The translations under genes were made by a program, and so were the position numbers. Below, in pieces: positions 1 through 13,065 of a DNA stretch of 64,000 bases (the first letter of the stretch is position 1; each line of letters opens with the position of its first letter). This DNA is from Ziziphus jujuba (lineage: Eukaryota > Streptophyta > Magnoliopsida > Rosales > Rhamnaceae): positions 44,214,001 to 44,278,000 of the forward strand of contig NC_083379.1 of the NCBI RefSeq assembly GCF_031755915.1, given 5' to 3'. Below the pieces are notes generated by a model. That model searched no databases, had not been told where the DNA came from, and was given only the letters and a program-made list of their open reading frames with translations.

Positions 1-28
1 CACTCAGCTGAGTCCCTCAGTTAGATAG
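1..28 (+). CDS. 3' end of an upstream LRR receptor kinase paralogue (partial)
   Basis: Bases 2-28 encode the final residues TQLSPSVR and a TAG stop. They match the end of the complete receptor kinase at 3120-8556, which finishes TQLSPPPR followed by TAG. The bases after both stops also align over several hundred positions, so this is the tail of a tandem paralogue whose body lies outside the window. Only nine codons are visible; the family assignment rests on the match to the neighbour. Confidence 0.75.
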
Positions 29-3000
29 GATTTGTGGCTGTGTATGAAGCACTCGTTTTGTACTGAAATATATTAAGCAGACTAGATGGTAAAATCCTCA
101 TGACATGATGATCATAATGCATAATTTAATTTTTCTCGTTGACTGTATTTCAATTATTCAAATTATGGATGCGGATTGATTATAACCACTGTGGCCAATT
201 TGAGGAGATGGCCAATGGAAAGTTTAGTAGATTTGTTCCCCAGTATTAACACCCAAAAATAGCTTGTGTACACAAGCTATCTGTGTAAAAACAGAGCACC
301 TCTCTGTCGAAACAGAGCATCTCTAGCATGCAAAGAAGCTTAAAAAAATGGCACATCCACATGTCATTGTATAAAACTTGGGGCTTGGTTAATTTTCTCT
401 TCTTTGTCAAACAGTTCTAGACAGCATCTAGCATGTATCAGTTCCATCATATACATACATTTTTGGGGGGGGCATAAATACTCATTTCTCTATCTTTAAA
501 CTACATTTCCTACGTGCCTTCAAATGCTAAAACCTTATAAAGTCTAGCTTACATTATTGTTTTGTGATACCAATTTGTTGAATATTCACATTAACAAAAT
601 GCAAGAGCCGGGATTTGTAAAGAAAATAAATTGAAGGGGATGGATTTTGTTGGACAGGAAACGACTTAATTATATATGGTCATAATGCATAATTTATTTC
701 TATCATTTGATTACATAAATGCATGGATTTGCAGACGGTTCAAAGTCCTCGCTTCATCTTTAATTTGGAAAGAGACAAAAATTCATTAAGAACCAAGAAT
801 TTATAAATAACATTGAAAATGAGCATTCGCGCATCCAAATATTGGTTAATTTCGCAGTCACAAAGGGGTTGGAAATACATATAGAGAGAGCATATATTCT
901 GCTAGCGCTCACAAGTTGGCCAATGGCAATTGCCAGGGCTGGATCCTTGGACGTTCATTGCAAACAATTTGATCCTGTAGGTTCAAGTTCAACTACTAAT
1001 CAAATAGTCAGGTATGCAAAACCTTTTTTCCATTCTCCGACAAGCTAAAGGAGATTTGCCCAATGTAAAGTTTAGAAGATTGTGCCCTGTATTTGGAGTG
1101 AACTTTTATGGCTATTTCTGCAAAACCGAAGCCTGGTAGTTAGTTAGCAATTTCTAATTCTACTTTCACTATGCAAAAGTCACATATATATATATATATA
1201 TGTTTAAAAAGTGCACATGCAAATGTCACTGCCATATAAATGCTAAATAGTTGCTGTATTTGAGGCTATAAAACATCACAATTTGTGACCCTGTTCTTTC
1301 TCTCTCTTCTTTGTTCTGCAGATAGCTAGAGAGAATCTGGTACTGGCGGGACCCACTTGGTCTTTTAATGTTTTAATTGGAATAATATATGAGGGAATGT
1401 TAGAATTTATATATCTAAATATACATAATAATTTTTATTAAGTCTAAAATATTAATGTTTAAATATAATTATTAATAAATTAAATTTTTAATTTTGTAAA
1501 ATAAAAAATAATGTAATAGTAGTATCTATGGATATATTACTTTAGAACCGTTCTCAATGATTTCTAAAAATCCTAATCTCAAAAATATTGTATGTATTTG
1601 TTTGCTTGCTCTAAACCTTTTATAGTTTCTACAAGTTAGATTTATCCATTAATTTTAACGCAGATCAAAATAATAATAATTTAATAATATAATAATGATA
1701 GAAAAATATATATAAGCCAATGGACCAACCGGAGTATTACAGAAAGTGTATGACCAAAGATCCTACTACAAAATAATAAACAAATCGATTCCATTAATAA
1801 CATAAATGAATTCTATAAATAAGTAACTAATTATGCTAGATCTACAAATATTTATTTATTTAACAGGAACAGGAACAACTGCATCATGATAAACTCTAGC
1901 AATAATATTAACATGTACCCGAAGCCCTTTCCCATGGCCGTGGAGGTTAGAGTAATTTAATGAGATTTTTCAGATAGAGGACTCCCAATCCTGATGCATA
2001 ATTAAACACCATTCTTCAATTTCACTTTTGTAACTTAGATTGTCTTCAGATATGGAACTCCTTAAGGACTCAATATGAAATATAGACGTGTTCCTTTAAC
2101 CCTGAAAGCAATCCTGTAGATAGGTTTCTCACGGTCGGGCAGTAGAAACTCTTTCAAGAAAAAGGCTTCCACAAAAGGTGGATCCCACTTATTTCCACAA
2201 AGAAAAAAGAAAAAAAGAAAAAGAGAAAAAAGGTGGTATTACCTGAAAGTACGAAGCAATTTCAATAAATTTTAATGTTACCTGAAAGGATCACATCCAC
2301 GTGGTATTACTATTTTCTTAAAAGTCTATTGAGTATTGACTGGGTTGAAATCCGAAAGTGAACCGACATATCAAATCAAATTGATCCATGGCCGAACCTT
2401 CGGCTTTGACTGGGTCATGTTGAATGATTCTAAATTGTTTTTTTCTTTTAAATTCATTTGATGGTAAATTTTTAATTAATAATATAAAAATCAATTCGAA
2501 TTAAAAATTGTTTGATTTCAATTTCAATTGATAAAAGTTATTATTATTATTATTCTTATATATATATATATATATAAATATATATATATACACGTGAGTT
2601 TTGTTTGTTACTTAAAAAAACCAATTTCATTAAAGAGTTGAAGAATTGAGTTTATTATATATTTCCGTAGTTTTCAAAGTTGACCATTTCTTTACATTAA
2701 TGGTCGATCGCTTGCGTCAGTCCAACCAAAAAACACGCGTTATTGTATCTTCTATGAAAGTGTGGTAACGCGGTCCCCGTACACTTTTGTCTGATATAAA
2801 AAGCGCTAGATAGTCCTTTTCCTATCAATTACACCACACTCATCCTTTACCAGTTGAACTCTATTTTCAGTTATATATATATGGCAATCACCATATATAT
2901 CTAAAACAGTCGGAATATTTTTTTCTTTTTCCCCTTCAATTTTCAGTTATATTTTGGAAAAGCTTACGTACTAGGTGTGTTTTCTAATATATATATGAGA

Positions 3001-3119
3001 GCAACTGCTTTGGCTCTTGCTGCTAATGCTACACTTAAGTAATTAATTAACTGTTATTTGTAAGTCAAAACTAACTTCGTTGTTATCAGCCTTCTTCTTC
3101 AATTAAACAGGAAATTAAT
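29..3119. other. Intergenic: duplicated 3' flank, then receptor-kinase promoter region
   Basis: No gene is supported here. Parts of 29-330 and 860-1320 align with 8557-9180, the 3' flank of the downstream receptor kinase. This is the trace of tandem gene duplication; shared landmarks are a stretch around 'ttggccaatggcaat' and one around 'tagcttgtgt...acaagc'. From about 1400 the DNA is simple AT-rich spacer with (TA)n tracts. A TATA-like 'gatataaaaag' lies near 2792, in the expected zone upstream of the start at 3120. Confidence 0.5.
2336..2685 (+). promoter_or_regulatory. Possible W-box cluster upstream of the receptor kinase
   Basis: TTGACT occurs at 2336-2341 and 2406-2411, and TTGACC at 2680-2685. 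A G-box core CACGTG lies at 2298-2303. TTGAC is the known core of WRKY sites, and stress-inducible LRR kinases of this subfamily are often WRKY regulated. Three short motifs in AT-rich DNA can occur by chance, so this is only suggestive. Confidence 0.25.
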
Positions 3120-6100
3120 ATGGTGATGTTGCGGACGTTGAAGCATTTCCTTGCATTGCTTGTTGCTACAGGTGGCTTTGCTCTTTTAGCTCATGCCCAA
3201 AATCAAAGAGGTATTAATTTATTTTTTATACACATACACTTTCTCTCATCAACAATCATTTTTTATTTAGAATCTGTTCCGGATAATGTCTATATATTCA
3301 CATGTGGATAGATGTGTTATAAAAATTTACACATCTACCCATATGTGTATAGGCGTTTTTTGGTACACTTTGTTCTGGATGAGAAAAAAATTTTATACAT
3401 ACATTATCTGCAAGTAACTTAAAAGAACTTAATTATACATATTATTATACAAATTTGCTGTCCTTAGAAGCAGCAAAGTTGCTTATAAGTCATTAGTATT
3501 CTCTCAATATAATCATCAATATTTATATCAAATTGTTATGTATTTTAGAATATGTGTCCAATTATTCAAAATATATGCAATTAAATTCATGTGTGTTTGT
3601 GATCAGGGTTCCTCAGCATAGATTGCAGCCTACCACGTAATTCTAGTTATTATGAGAAGACAACAGGCTTGTTTTACATTTCAGACGCAGGGTTCACAGA
3701 CAGTGGTGAAAGTATTTTCCTATTACCAGAAAACAGAGGCACTTACCAACAGCAGATGTGGTCTCTGAGAAGCTTTCCGGAAGGAATCAGGAACTGTTAC
3801 AGAATAAATGTTACAAGTGGGGCCAAATATTTGATCAGAACGACGTTCTTGTATGGGAATTATGATGGAAAAAATACTCTACCGAAATTCGACGTCCATC
3901 TTGGGTCGAACTTATGGGATACAGTAAGTATAACAGACGCATCCGAGGCTATAGTCATGCAGATCATACATGTTCCTTCTCAGAACTACTTACATGTTTG
4001 TCTGGTGAAAACGGAAGACTCGTCCACTCCATTTATTACGTCCATAGAATTACGGCCTTTGAATAATACTGCTTATCAAACCCAAATGGGGTCTCTGGCT
4101 TTAGTCAATCGCTACGACACTGGCACCCCTAAAGTTGAAACCGGATACAGGTACGTACCGTTGCCAGTTTGAGAGTGATTTTGAAAAGGCTAAGATCACT
4201 TCCAAATAGATAAAAACTTTTCATATAATGTTTGGTTAGAAAATCTAAAATCACTTTTTAGTGATTTTCTTGAAAAATCGCCTATTTAATTAAGTGATTC
4301 TTAAAAAATCAGTTAAAGTGATTTCTAAGAATTTCACTTCCTAACCGACCCGTGGTCATCTGTAACCAATTAATTATTTTAATTAAGAAGCTTATTATTG
4401 ATAGTTGTTATTAGATATATAGAGAAAGGAAGTTTTAATTAGCGATTGAGTGCTAACTGACTTCGACCAACTACTGCACATGCTATGGTCAAATAAAAAA
4501 ACTCTATAGTCTAATACGAAGAAGTTAATTAACATTGAATTGTTGATTAGGTATCCCTTTGATGCTTATGATCGCTCCTGGTCTAGCTATAACCCCAGTA
4601 ATTGGACTAGTTTAAGTAGCTCGCTGACCAACGATATTAATGTTCGAAATTCATACCAACCACCACCTATCGTCATGAGCACTGCTGCCACACGCAAAAA
4701 GAAAAGAGATTCCTTGGACTTTTGGCTACCGAATGGCAACTCTTCGGAATTATATTACATCTTCATGCACTTCGCGGAACTCCAAAAGCTCAAAGACAAC
4801 CAGATTAGGGAATTCAATATTTCATATGATGATGTGGAGAACTGGTCTGGACCTCATTCTCCTCGTTACTTATCACTAACCACTGTGTTCAGCTCTCGAG
4901 GACTGAAGGGAGGACGTCGTATTTCAATCTATGCGACTCATAACTCAACTCTTCCACCCATCATTAATGCCTATGAAGTTTATATGGTTAAAGAATTCTT
5001 AACATCAGAAGCTGACCAAAATGATGGTAAGTCAAAGGTTTTTCACACACACACACACACATAGCCCGTCCCTTGTGCGCTAAGGTTTTTGACAGATGTT
5101 TTTGATAAATAATTATAGCCATTAAAAAAATATAATCCAACGGTTTATAGAAGATAAAAAGTTACAATCAATTAAGAATTTAAAATTTTTAACTTTTTAT
5201 TTTTATTTTTTTTTTATCTATTATTCAATTAAACTATTTCAACGGCTGTAATTATTTGTTAAAAAAACATTAGTTAAAAAACTTAGTAAGCTTTACCCTT
5301 ATATATTTATATTTATATATATATATATATATATATTTACCATATATATATTGATTAATTCAGAGGCATACATATATGTATATGATACTGATTAATTTAT
5401 AACTCTCTAGGATCTACCTAGCCATGATGCTCCTGATATTAATGCATGAAATATAATTTATAACGAGGACAAATCAATATTACTACCTTATAAATATATT
5501 TAAGGGGAAAACCAAAAGTACGACTTCCATTTCATCAAGATAAATAATATCATTTTTTATTTATTAGTTAAGTATTTTACTTGAGCAAATATATATTAAT
5601 TATTTTTTATTTTATTTGAGAATGCTATATTATTTTATATACATATTGGAAAATAAAAATTGAATAATAATAAAATGTATAAATATCTTTATATATTTTG
5701 AAATATTTTGTTATAAAGAAAACCAAATTCATTTTATAAGATGAAAATTTAAAGTTAAATATCATTTTATAAGAATTAATTTTGCTCCAAAATGAACACT
5801 CTATCATAAACATGTCCATTTAGAATAAAACTAACCATTTCAAATAATATTCGATATTAGATTTTTACTTTATAAAGTAAATAAGGTTTCTCTATAGTAA
5901 AATTGTATTTTGAAAATACAAAATATGTTTAAATATGTGTGTGTAAAAACTTAAATAAATAAGAGATTGATATAACTTTATTGTATATTTGTGCAAGATA
6001 GAGTAATATAATAAATTTTTGTATGAAAATGTTAGTTGATGCAATTACAACACTCAAGTCGACGTACGGAGTAAAAAGAAACTGGCAAGGAGATCCATGT

Positions 6101-8556
6101 ACCCGTGAGTACTTGTGGCAAGGTGTCAGCTGTCTGTATGACGATTCTGAAGTCCCTAGAATCATATCGCTGTAAGTGTATATATATTTCAAATAAACGT
6201 TTTTTTTTTTCCATCTAATTCTATTCTTATTTTAGCCAAATTAAAATATTATGGAACATTACAATCAGGAACTTGTCCTCGAGTGGATTAACCGGGGAGA
6301 TTTCTCCTTCTATATCGAATCTCAAGATGCTTCAAACTCTGTAAGTATGCGAGGTATAGGTAGCTAGTTTTATAAGTAGAAATATCTAGCTCAATTTGAT
6401 TAAAGGGACTAAAATGGGCAACGAACAATATAATATTTTATTCGTTTTCAGGGATTTATCGAACAATAACCTTACAGGATCATTGCCAGACTTCCTTTCT
6501 CTGTTGCCAAACTTGACGGTCTTGTAAGTATTTAATTTGGGTTCTGGGCAGACATGGCTTATACTTATACGTTATGATTTATAGATTTGGCGATTTATGT
6601 ATATTTATGTCTATGCAGAAACTTGCAGAACAACCATCTCAGAGGTTCAGTTCCACCGGGACTCTTAGAAAAGTGGAAGAATAAGATGCTCTTATTAAGG
6701 TGTGTCTGGCTATTGAAATTATAACGCTTAATTAGAATTAACATGCTTTGTAATTTATTATTCATAAAATTATCAAATATATGCATTGCCATATAAAAGG
6801 ATTGATAAAATTTACTTATATGTAAATCAATCGATGCAGTGTGTGCGGAAATCAAGATGTAAATGCACCAGTTTCTTGCCACAACAAGGAGATGCAGAAG
6901 AAGAATGTAGTTATTATTGTTGTAGTGGCATCAGTTTTGGGAATAATTGTTGTCTTATCAACCGTTACAGCAATTTGGTGGGGCCTTAAAAGGAAAAGAC
7001 AACATCGTAAGACTACCATCCCTTTCTCTGAACATGTCTTCTTTCTTTCTGAATATATGATGAGTTTAGCTGATAATGAACAGATATGCCATCAACATCC
7101 ACCATTAAAACTGATTCACGGAAATCAAGGGATCTACAGCTTACATACTCTTATATACTCAAAATAACCAACAACTTTGAGAGGGTTATTGGTAAAGGCG
7201 GATTCGGAACAGTTTACCACGGCCACCTAGGTGACACTCAGGTGGCTGTAAAAATGCTGTCTCCATCAGCTGTTCGAGGACATCGACAATTTCATGCTGA
7301 GGTGCATAATTTAATTACAAGTAATATGTACAAAAATCAAAATATGACCTTGATCTTGTGTGCATAATAATTAGTCACAAATCCTAATTTTCAAAATGCA
7401 GGTAAATCTTCTAATGAGAGTGCATCATAGAAACTTAACAAAACTGGTTGGATACTGCAATGATGGAACTAACACAGGGCTTATCTATGAGTACATGGCC
7501 AATGGAAACTTGCAAGCACATCTTTCGGGTTAGCCAATTTGTTTCCAGTTAGTTGTAATAATTTTGAGTAACTAAGACGTTAAAAAATATATAAATAAAT
7601 AAAGAAAAGAAAACAGCGACTTGAACTTTTTTCATGGGTTTGTAGATGACTGTCCATATATCTTGAAGTGGGAAGTTAGACTTCGAATTGCATTGCACGC
7701 AGCACAAGGTTAGCAAGTTGATGGTTCTCTCAAATATCCTCTGTAGACTGTGACCTCATGTAGCTTTTTTTCATTTTTTTGAAAAATTGCCGCTATAATA
7801 AACTCATGGTGTTTGGTGAATAGGACTGGAATATCTTCACGATGGCTGTAAGCCCCCTATAGTTCACAGAGACGTGAAATCCACAAATATCTTGCTAAAC
7901 GAAAATCTCCATGCCAAGCTATCTGATTTTGGTCTATCCAAAACATTTTCAACTGATAGTACTACTGGTTCTCATGTTTCAACTTCAGTAGTTGCTGGAA
8001 CTCCAGGGTACCTTGATCCTGTGTAAGTAAATGTTTTGGTTCTTATTTCACCTCTGTTTTCAAAATGAAGGAATTGTTTTTGTTTGTCAAGAGGTATGGA
8101 TTTTTAATTAGTTGCATACACGATTATCTGATTTCCAGGTACTACGTATCAAACAGATTAAATGAGAAGAGTGACATTTATAGCTTTGGGGTTGTACTGT
8201 TGGAGATTATCACAGGTCGACCTGCCATTGATGAATCTCACAATCGGAAGATACACATTTGTGACTGGATCACTGCCATACTTGGAAATGGGGACATAAG
8301 AAGTATTGTTGATCCAAGGTTGCAGGGCAATTTCGATATAAGCTCAGCATGGAAGGCTGTTGAGTTAGCAATGAACTGTGTGTCTCCTACGTCCATCCAG
8401 AGACCAACCATGAGTCAAGTAGTGATTGAACTAAAGGATTGTTTGGATAAAGGACTGGCCTGGAACATGGAGAGCAGAGACAATATTAATTGGAAAGACT
8501 CCATTGGAACGCGGCCTTCGGATTCAATCACTCAGCTGAGTCCCCCACCTAGGTAG
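3120..8556 (+). CDS. Malectin-like LRR receptor-like serine/threonine kinase (LRR-I type), 13 exons
   Basis: Predicted plasma-membrane receptor kinase. Exons: 3120-3210, 3607-4150, 4551-5026, 6036-6171, 6269-6340, 6452-6523, 6619-6699, 6840-7006, 7084-7301, 7402-7528, 7646-7708, 7824-8022 and 8139-8556. They total 2664 bases, or 887 residues, the usual size for the subfamily. Residues 1-26 form a signal peptide. A malectin-like ectodomain follows ([10 protein letters not shown] near 30; second half begins [13 protein letters not shown]). Then come the WQGDPC signature and three LRRs, two of them on 72-base exons. A membrane helix spans about 514-538. The kinase has the glycine loop GKGGFGTVY (583-591), VAVK with Lys603, HRD at 697-699 (an RD kinase), DFG at 717-719 and a GTPGYLDP activation segment. 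No frame break or missing catalytic residue was seen, so it looks functional. Ligand and pathway cannot be read from sequence. The tail of a paralogue at 1-28 places it in a tandem cluster. Confidence 0.93.
4247..4268. repeat. Perfect short palindrome in receptor-kinase intron 2
   Basis: AAAATCACT, a 4-base loop of T, then AGTGATTTT. Related 'gtgattt' motifs in both orientations occur at 4170-4335. This resembles the core of a small MITE, but no target duplication was identified. Confidence 0.35.
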
Positions 8557-9180
8557 GAAGGATTTAGTTTTGAAATGTATTAAGCAATAAGCAGACCACA
8601 TGGTAAAATCATCTGGGCACGATGGTGGCAATGTAGCATAGTTTAATTTTTCTCATTGATTGTATTTCAATCATTCACATTACGTATGAGTTTGGATTGA
8701 GATAGGTTACAGTAACCGCTTTCATTTATTTCAATTGAGCACCAGTCCAACTTATAAATACTGGATGAACGCAGTCCACTAATAGGTTTGTACATAGAGA
8801 AAGCATATTCAGCTAGTGCTCAGGAATTGGCCAATGGCAATAGCCAGAGTGGAACCTTGATTATCTTTCCTTCTGTTCTCCGAGAAAAAATAAAATAAAA
8901 TAAAGAACCAATATCTATAAGAAGAAACAGAACCACACCCCAAAAAAAAAAAAAAAAAACACTGTGGCAACTTAGGAGAGGGCCAAATATGGAACACTTA
9001 GAAGATTTATACCCCCGTATTTGGAGTGAACTTGTATGTCTATGGGTATGACCGCCCAAACATTAGCTTGTGTGCACAAGCCATCTCTGTAAAAACAGAG
9101 CTTAGGAGTAGCAATTATATATTTCTTACACCAGCAAGCAAAGAGGCATAAAAAATGGAACATCCTCATGTCACTTTATA
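8557..9180. repeat. 3' flank shared with the upstream receptor-kinase paralogue
   Basis: The bases after the stop at 8556 align with those after the stop at 28, with insertions and deletions. Shared stretches include 'catggtaaaatc', 'tttaatttttctc', 'attggccaatggcaat' and 'acaagccatctctgtaaaaacagag'. This shows the duplicated unit included the 3' untranslated and downstream region. A poly(A) run at about 8942-8959 interrupts it. Confidence 0.65.
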
Positions 9181-12100
9181 TAATATAACAAATTATATAA
9201 ATGTTAAAAAATAAAAACAAAAACAAACTAGTAACAAGCTAGTTAGGTGGATCTGAGGCTAAAAGCACTACATTACCACATCCTCTGTCCTCCATCATAT
9301 ACATTTTTTGGAGATAATATATAATTTCTTTATCTTTTCAGGAAGCCCTTAATTTCTCCTAAATCTATTGTTGTTCATGTAATCCATAATAAATGTTTAT
9401 GTAGTAGATAGCTAGCTCGTGGATGTGCATGGGTATGTGCACTTTTTATTGGTTTTCTTCTTCTTTTTTCCCTTCTTAATTTGTCAAATTTTTTTTTTTT
9501 TTTTAAATACTTGATCATCACAAAATCTCATACGTACGTGATATGGTAGTAGCCCTGTTCTTGAAGGTTTGGTCTCTTTCTCAAGGATACTTTTCTCTGT
9601 CTGAGGACTCTGAAATTTGCAGATATTTTATATATCATACTCACCATTTTCATAATTTTACAAGAAAGGCGATATCAGTCATGTAAAAATAATAAGAAAT
9701 TTCATTGTCAGAGAAATTAATGATGAACATCGTCTTTAGTCATTACAGTTGTCAATAAACGATGGCAACATACTAGTCAACTGCTTAGGTGCTTAACGAT
9801 GGCTACAGAAATTGACGCGTAGATAATAATACAATATTTAATGCAAAAATAAAATATATTTCCGTATACCAAGATATTGAGTCGTCAATTGATCATTTTC
9901 AAAAATAAAATAATAATTAAAAAAGATTTTTTTTCAAGTTAAAAAGTAACACCAATAAACAATCGGTTGACTTTTTGTGAGTGGGATTTTATTTATTTAG
10001 AGAGGCCGAGCTACAACAGGGGGGTTATATGTAGTTCATTGATAGACAGAACTGAGAGAGAAATTATTTGAAGAGAGATTGGATGGCTGTGCTTAATTTG
10101 TGAGTGTAATTAATTTTGCTTGCTTAAGCTACCACTTCCTTTACAGTTGGTCAGTGCAAACAGGCAACTTGGGTTGGAAAAAGATGGTAGATGATGATTT
10201 AATTAGGCTTTAGATTTTTTTTTTTTTTTTTTTTAATAAAGGCTAGAAATTATTGGACTAAAAAACGCTAAACATCAAACGTTGGCACAAAGACTTTAAA
10301 GAAATCAAGGGTCGCATATAGGCAGAAAATTAAGGACATGAAGGAAAATCATGTGCATCGACTTTGACCATTAGTCCATTACTATTCATTGGTGATGAAA
10401 AATGCATTAGTGCATGTTCCCAGTTTATTAACCCATTGACGCAGAGAAGTATATGGAAACAAAGTCGATATTATCCACATGCAAAATAATAAGCAATCTT
10501 TCAATATTAACCACACGCAAAATAATAAGAAATTTTATTATCACATTAGTTCTTTATAATACCAACAAAATATTGATCAAACAAACTATCATATTTGCTC
10601 ATGTTGGTTTAGCCATCCAAGCCTGCTGCCCTATTGGAGGTTTTGGGCACTAGATATAACAGATTAATGTGTAAAAAGATTTAAAAGGAATTCCGTTTCT
10701 TAACAACAGGAGTGTTGGAGATGGATAACGTCAAATTAAGCACATAAAATGACTATTGTACTCTTAGTTATTAAAAGGGTGGGTTTTGAAAAAAAAAAAA
10801 ACATGGGGCAAAAAGGAATTAAGAGCTTTTATTTCAACAAATTAGGCAGTGCACATTTAATTAACTAAAATTAAAGTGGAGATGAGATCAAGCACTTGCT
10901 GGGCCGCTGGCCCATTCGCATTGACTAGATTGGAGACGTGGTGGGACCATGTTATATTCACGTCTCCAACTTTAAAGGCCATCAAATCAAAGCATCCAAA
11001 ACAAGCATAGCAAGCACCATCATACTTGAATGCGAGTCTGCCTTTCGAGTAAGACACACGGTTGCAGTTGGGCAAATTCTCAAACATCTTGCGTGCATTT
11101 CACAAACACAACGATACACATATACTGCCAACTACTACGACTACTAAGTCAATATCATTAACAACAACACGCGATCGACCATCTCATATCTCTACTGTTT
11201 TGCACTTGGAATGGGATAAGATCCAACAAAATGAGGTCCACTGGACCACTGAAAGTAAAAGTGGTTTAGGTGGCTCATATTATTTTCTCTTCTTTTATTG
11301 GTCGTCTCATTTAATCGACTCTGTTTCCCAATTTAAATATAAAACATAGCGACAATAATTCTGCTGGCAAAGAGAGTCGGTGTTGAGAGAGATTAGCAAT
11401 ACTATTTACTATGTAGCTTTGGTAATGCTAGTTTGTGTAGCCCATGTAAAATATCTAATGTGCTAGTGGTTTTGAATGATGAAATGAAAGTGGTCCTCTA
11501 TTTTCAAAAGAAAAATGCAGATGAAAAAATAGTAGATGAAGGTGGGATTGGGAACAGCTTCCCCATTCCATTTATTTGGAGATGGAGACAAAAGACGACG
11601 GATTAATGGTCGTCATGGCACATAGACCCCATCTCTCTTGTAAGCTCGATACCTCAATCCCATCCATTGCAATTGTATTCCATTCCCATATTCCATGTTC
11701 TAAGACAATACTAAGATGTTGGTTGGATATAAGATCTTATTATGTACATTTTGATGGTCCTAAACATGTTGCCCAGTTCGTTTTTCCAATGTAGTTTGGT
11801 AGATCTTTAGCATTGTATATTTTCTTCTTTTTGTCCCCTTTTGGGTACGTAGAACTGAATGATCTTTCGTTTACCAAAAACAAACCTTTTTTTTTTTTGT
11901 TTGGTTCTGTCCCCTTTTACATTTTAAAGTTTTACCTTTTTCTTTTCTTTTTTCTGAAAAGGTATATATATACCACACGTCGCTCCTTTATGAAGTCCCT
12001 CATGAAACAAGTATGACTAAATAAAAGCAGTTACATTTTGTTCGTAATCAATAATAATAATAATAATAGCAGTAATCAAAGAAGATTATGTTCCCAAAAT

Positions 12101-12330
12101 ATAGAACTTAGAATCATATTAATAGTCTTGTTTTTAAGCAAGTTTTGGAGAAAAGGGAAAAGAGAAGAAAATGTAGATGATAAATTATGTATGTTAATGT
12201 CAAAGGGCATAACTGTTCCACCACATTGTTTTTCTAACTCTTTCCTAATATTTCAGGCTATTAAATTAGTCCACCGATACTATATATTTGTTCTATATAA
12301 CACCAGTCGCTACAAGTCAGCTACTTCTGC
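9181..12330. other. Intergenic spacer between receptor kinase and first GDSL lipase
   Basis: AT-rich spacer with homopolymer T runs near 9488 and 10217. No gene, RNA gene or complete mobile element could be supported. One short, non-repetitive open frame on the minus strand is listed separately. Confidence 0.4.
10857..11087 (-). CDS. Small unrecognised open reading frame (76 codons), doubtful
   Basis: An ATG at 11087 on the minus strand opens a 76-residue frame with a balanced amino-acid composition, including a cysteine-bearing stretch CYACFGCF. Its base composition is less AT-biased than the surrounding spacer, which is why it is recorded. I recognise no family, no adjacent exon could be linked to it, and there is no signal peptide or membrane segment. 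It could be a decayed exon or chance. Confidence 0.15.
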   Translation of the reverse strand: MFENLPNCNRVSYSKGRLAFKYDGACYACFGCFDLMAFKVGDVNITWSHHVSNLVNANGPAAQQVLDLISTLILVN

Positions 12331-12423
12331 AACCACCAAAATAACTCCATCACATGCAGCTCCCATTTGCTCTGGCACATAATGCTACCACCTGTGTATT
12401 AATGACTCTCAACTACCAAGTCC
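12331..12423 (+). promoter_or_regulatory. Conserved upstream block of GDSL gene 1
   Basis: The 16-base string AACCACCAAAATAACT at 12331-12346 recurs at 20258-20273, about 398 and 400 bases upstream of the two GDSL start codons. A second shared string, CTACCAAGTC, lies at 12414 and 20336. Retention at matched distance while intervening bases diverge suggests a shared promoter or 5' leader element. It may also simply be slow divergence after gene duplication. Confidence 0.4.
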
Positions 12424-12728
12424 CCTCTCATTCAAAAAACAGAGAACAGCTTCATTGTGGTTCTGAGTCTTTCAGGTGTATGTAGAAAGGAAAAGAACTT
12501 CTCTAGCAAAATTTTTGAAATTTATAGAATTTTCTTACCCACATGCAAGATTTTTTTTATTTATTTTTTTTTCTTTTGTTTTAAATGCTGGCAAACTAAT
12601 TTAAGAACCCCCATTAATATCCACAACTCCCAACTCCTCCTTCAAGAGCACCACCACTAAGGTCAATCTTAGTACCGCTATAAGGTCTAATTCAAAGTTC
12701 AAAGCCTCAAACAGCGTTGTTAGTGGAA

Positions 12729-13032
12729 ATGGATATCTGCAATATGAGAGGAGCTTTGATTTTGGTGTTTGTATGTGCACTTGTGAATGGAGGCAATGCG
12801 CAGGAATCAACTACTCTAGTTCCGGCCATCATTACTTTTGGTGACTCTGCTGTAGATGTTGGGAACAATGACTACCTTCCCACCATTTTCAAGGCTAATT
12901 ACCCTCCTTATGGAAGGGACTTCATCAATCATCAACCTACTGGGAGGTTTTGCAATGGTAAACTAGCTACTGACATCACGGGTAAGTGCACAAGCTTCAG
13001 TCTTTCCAAACTGTTTTTATAGCTTCACAAGT

Positions 13033-13065
<33 letters not shown>

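Noticed and set aside
12717..12728. Upstream start for GDSL gene 1
   Set aside because: The codon at 12717 is TTG. The first in-frame ATG is at 12729 and is followed by a normal signal peptide.
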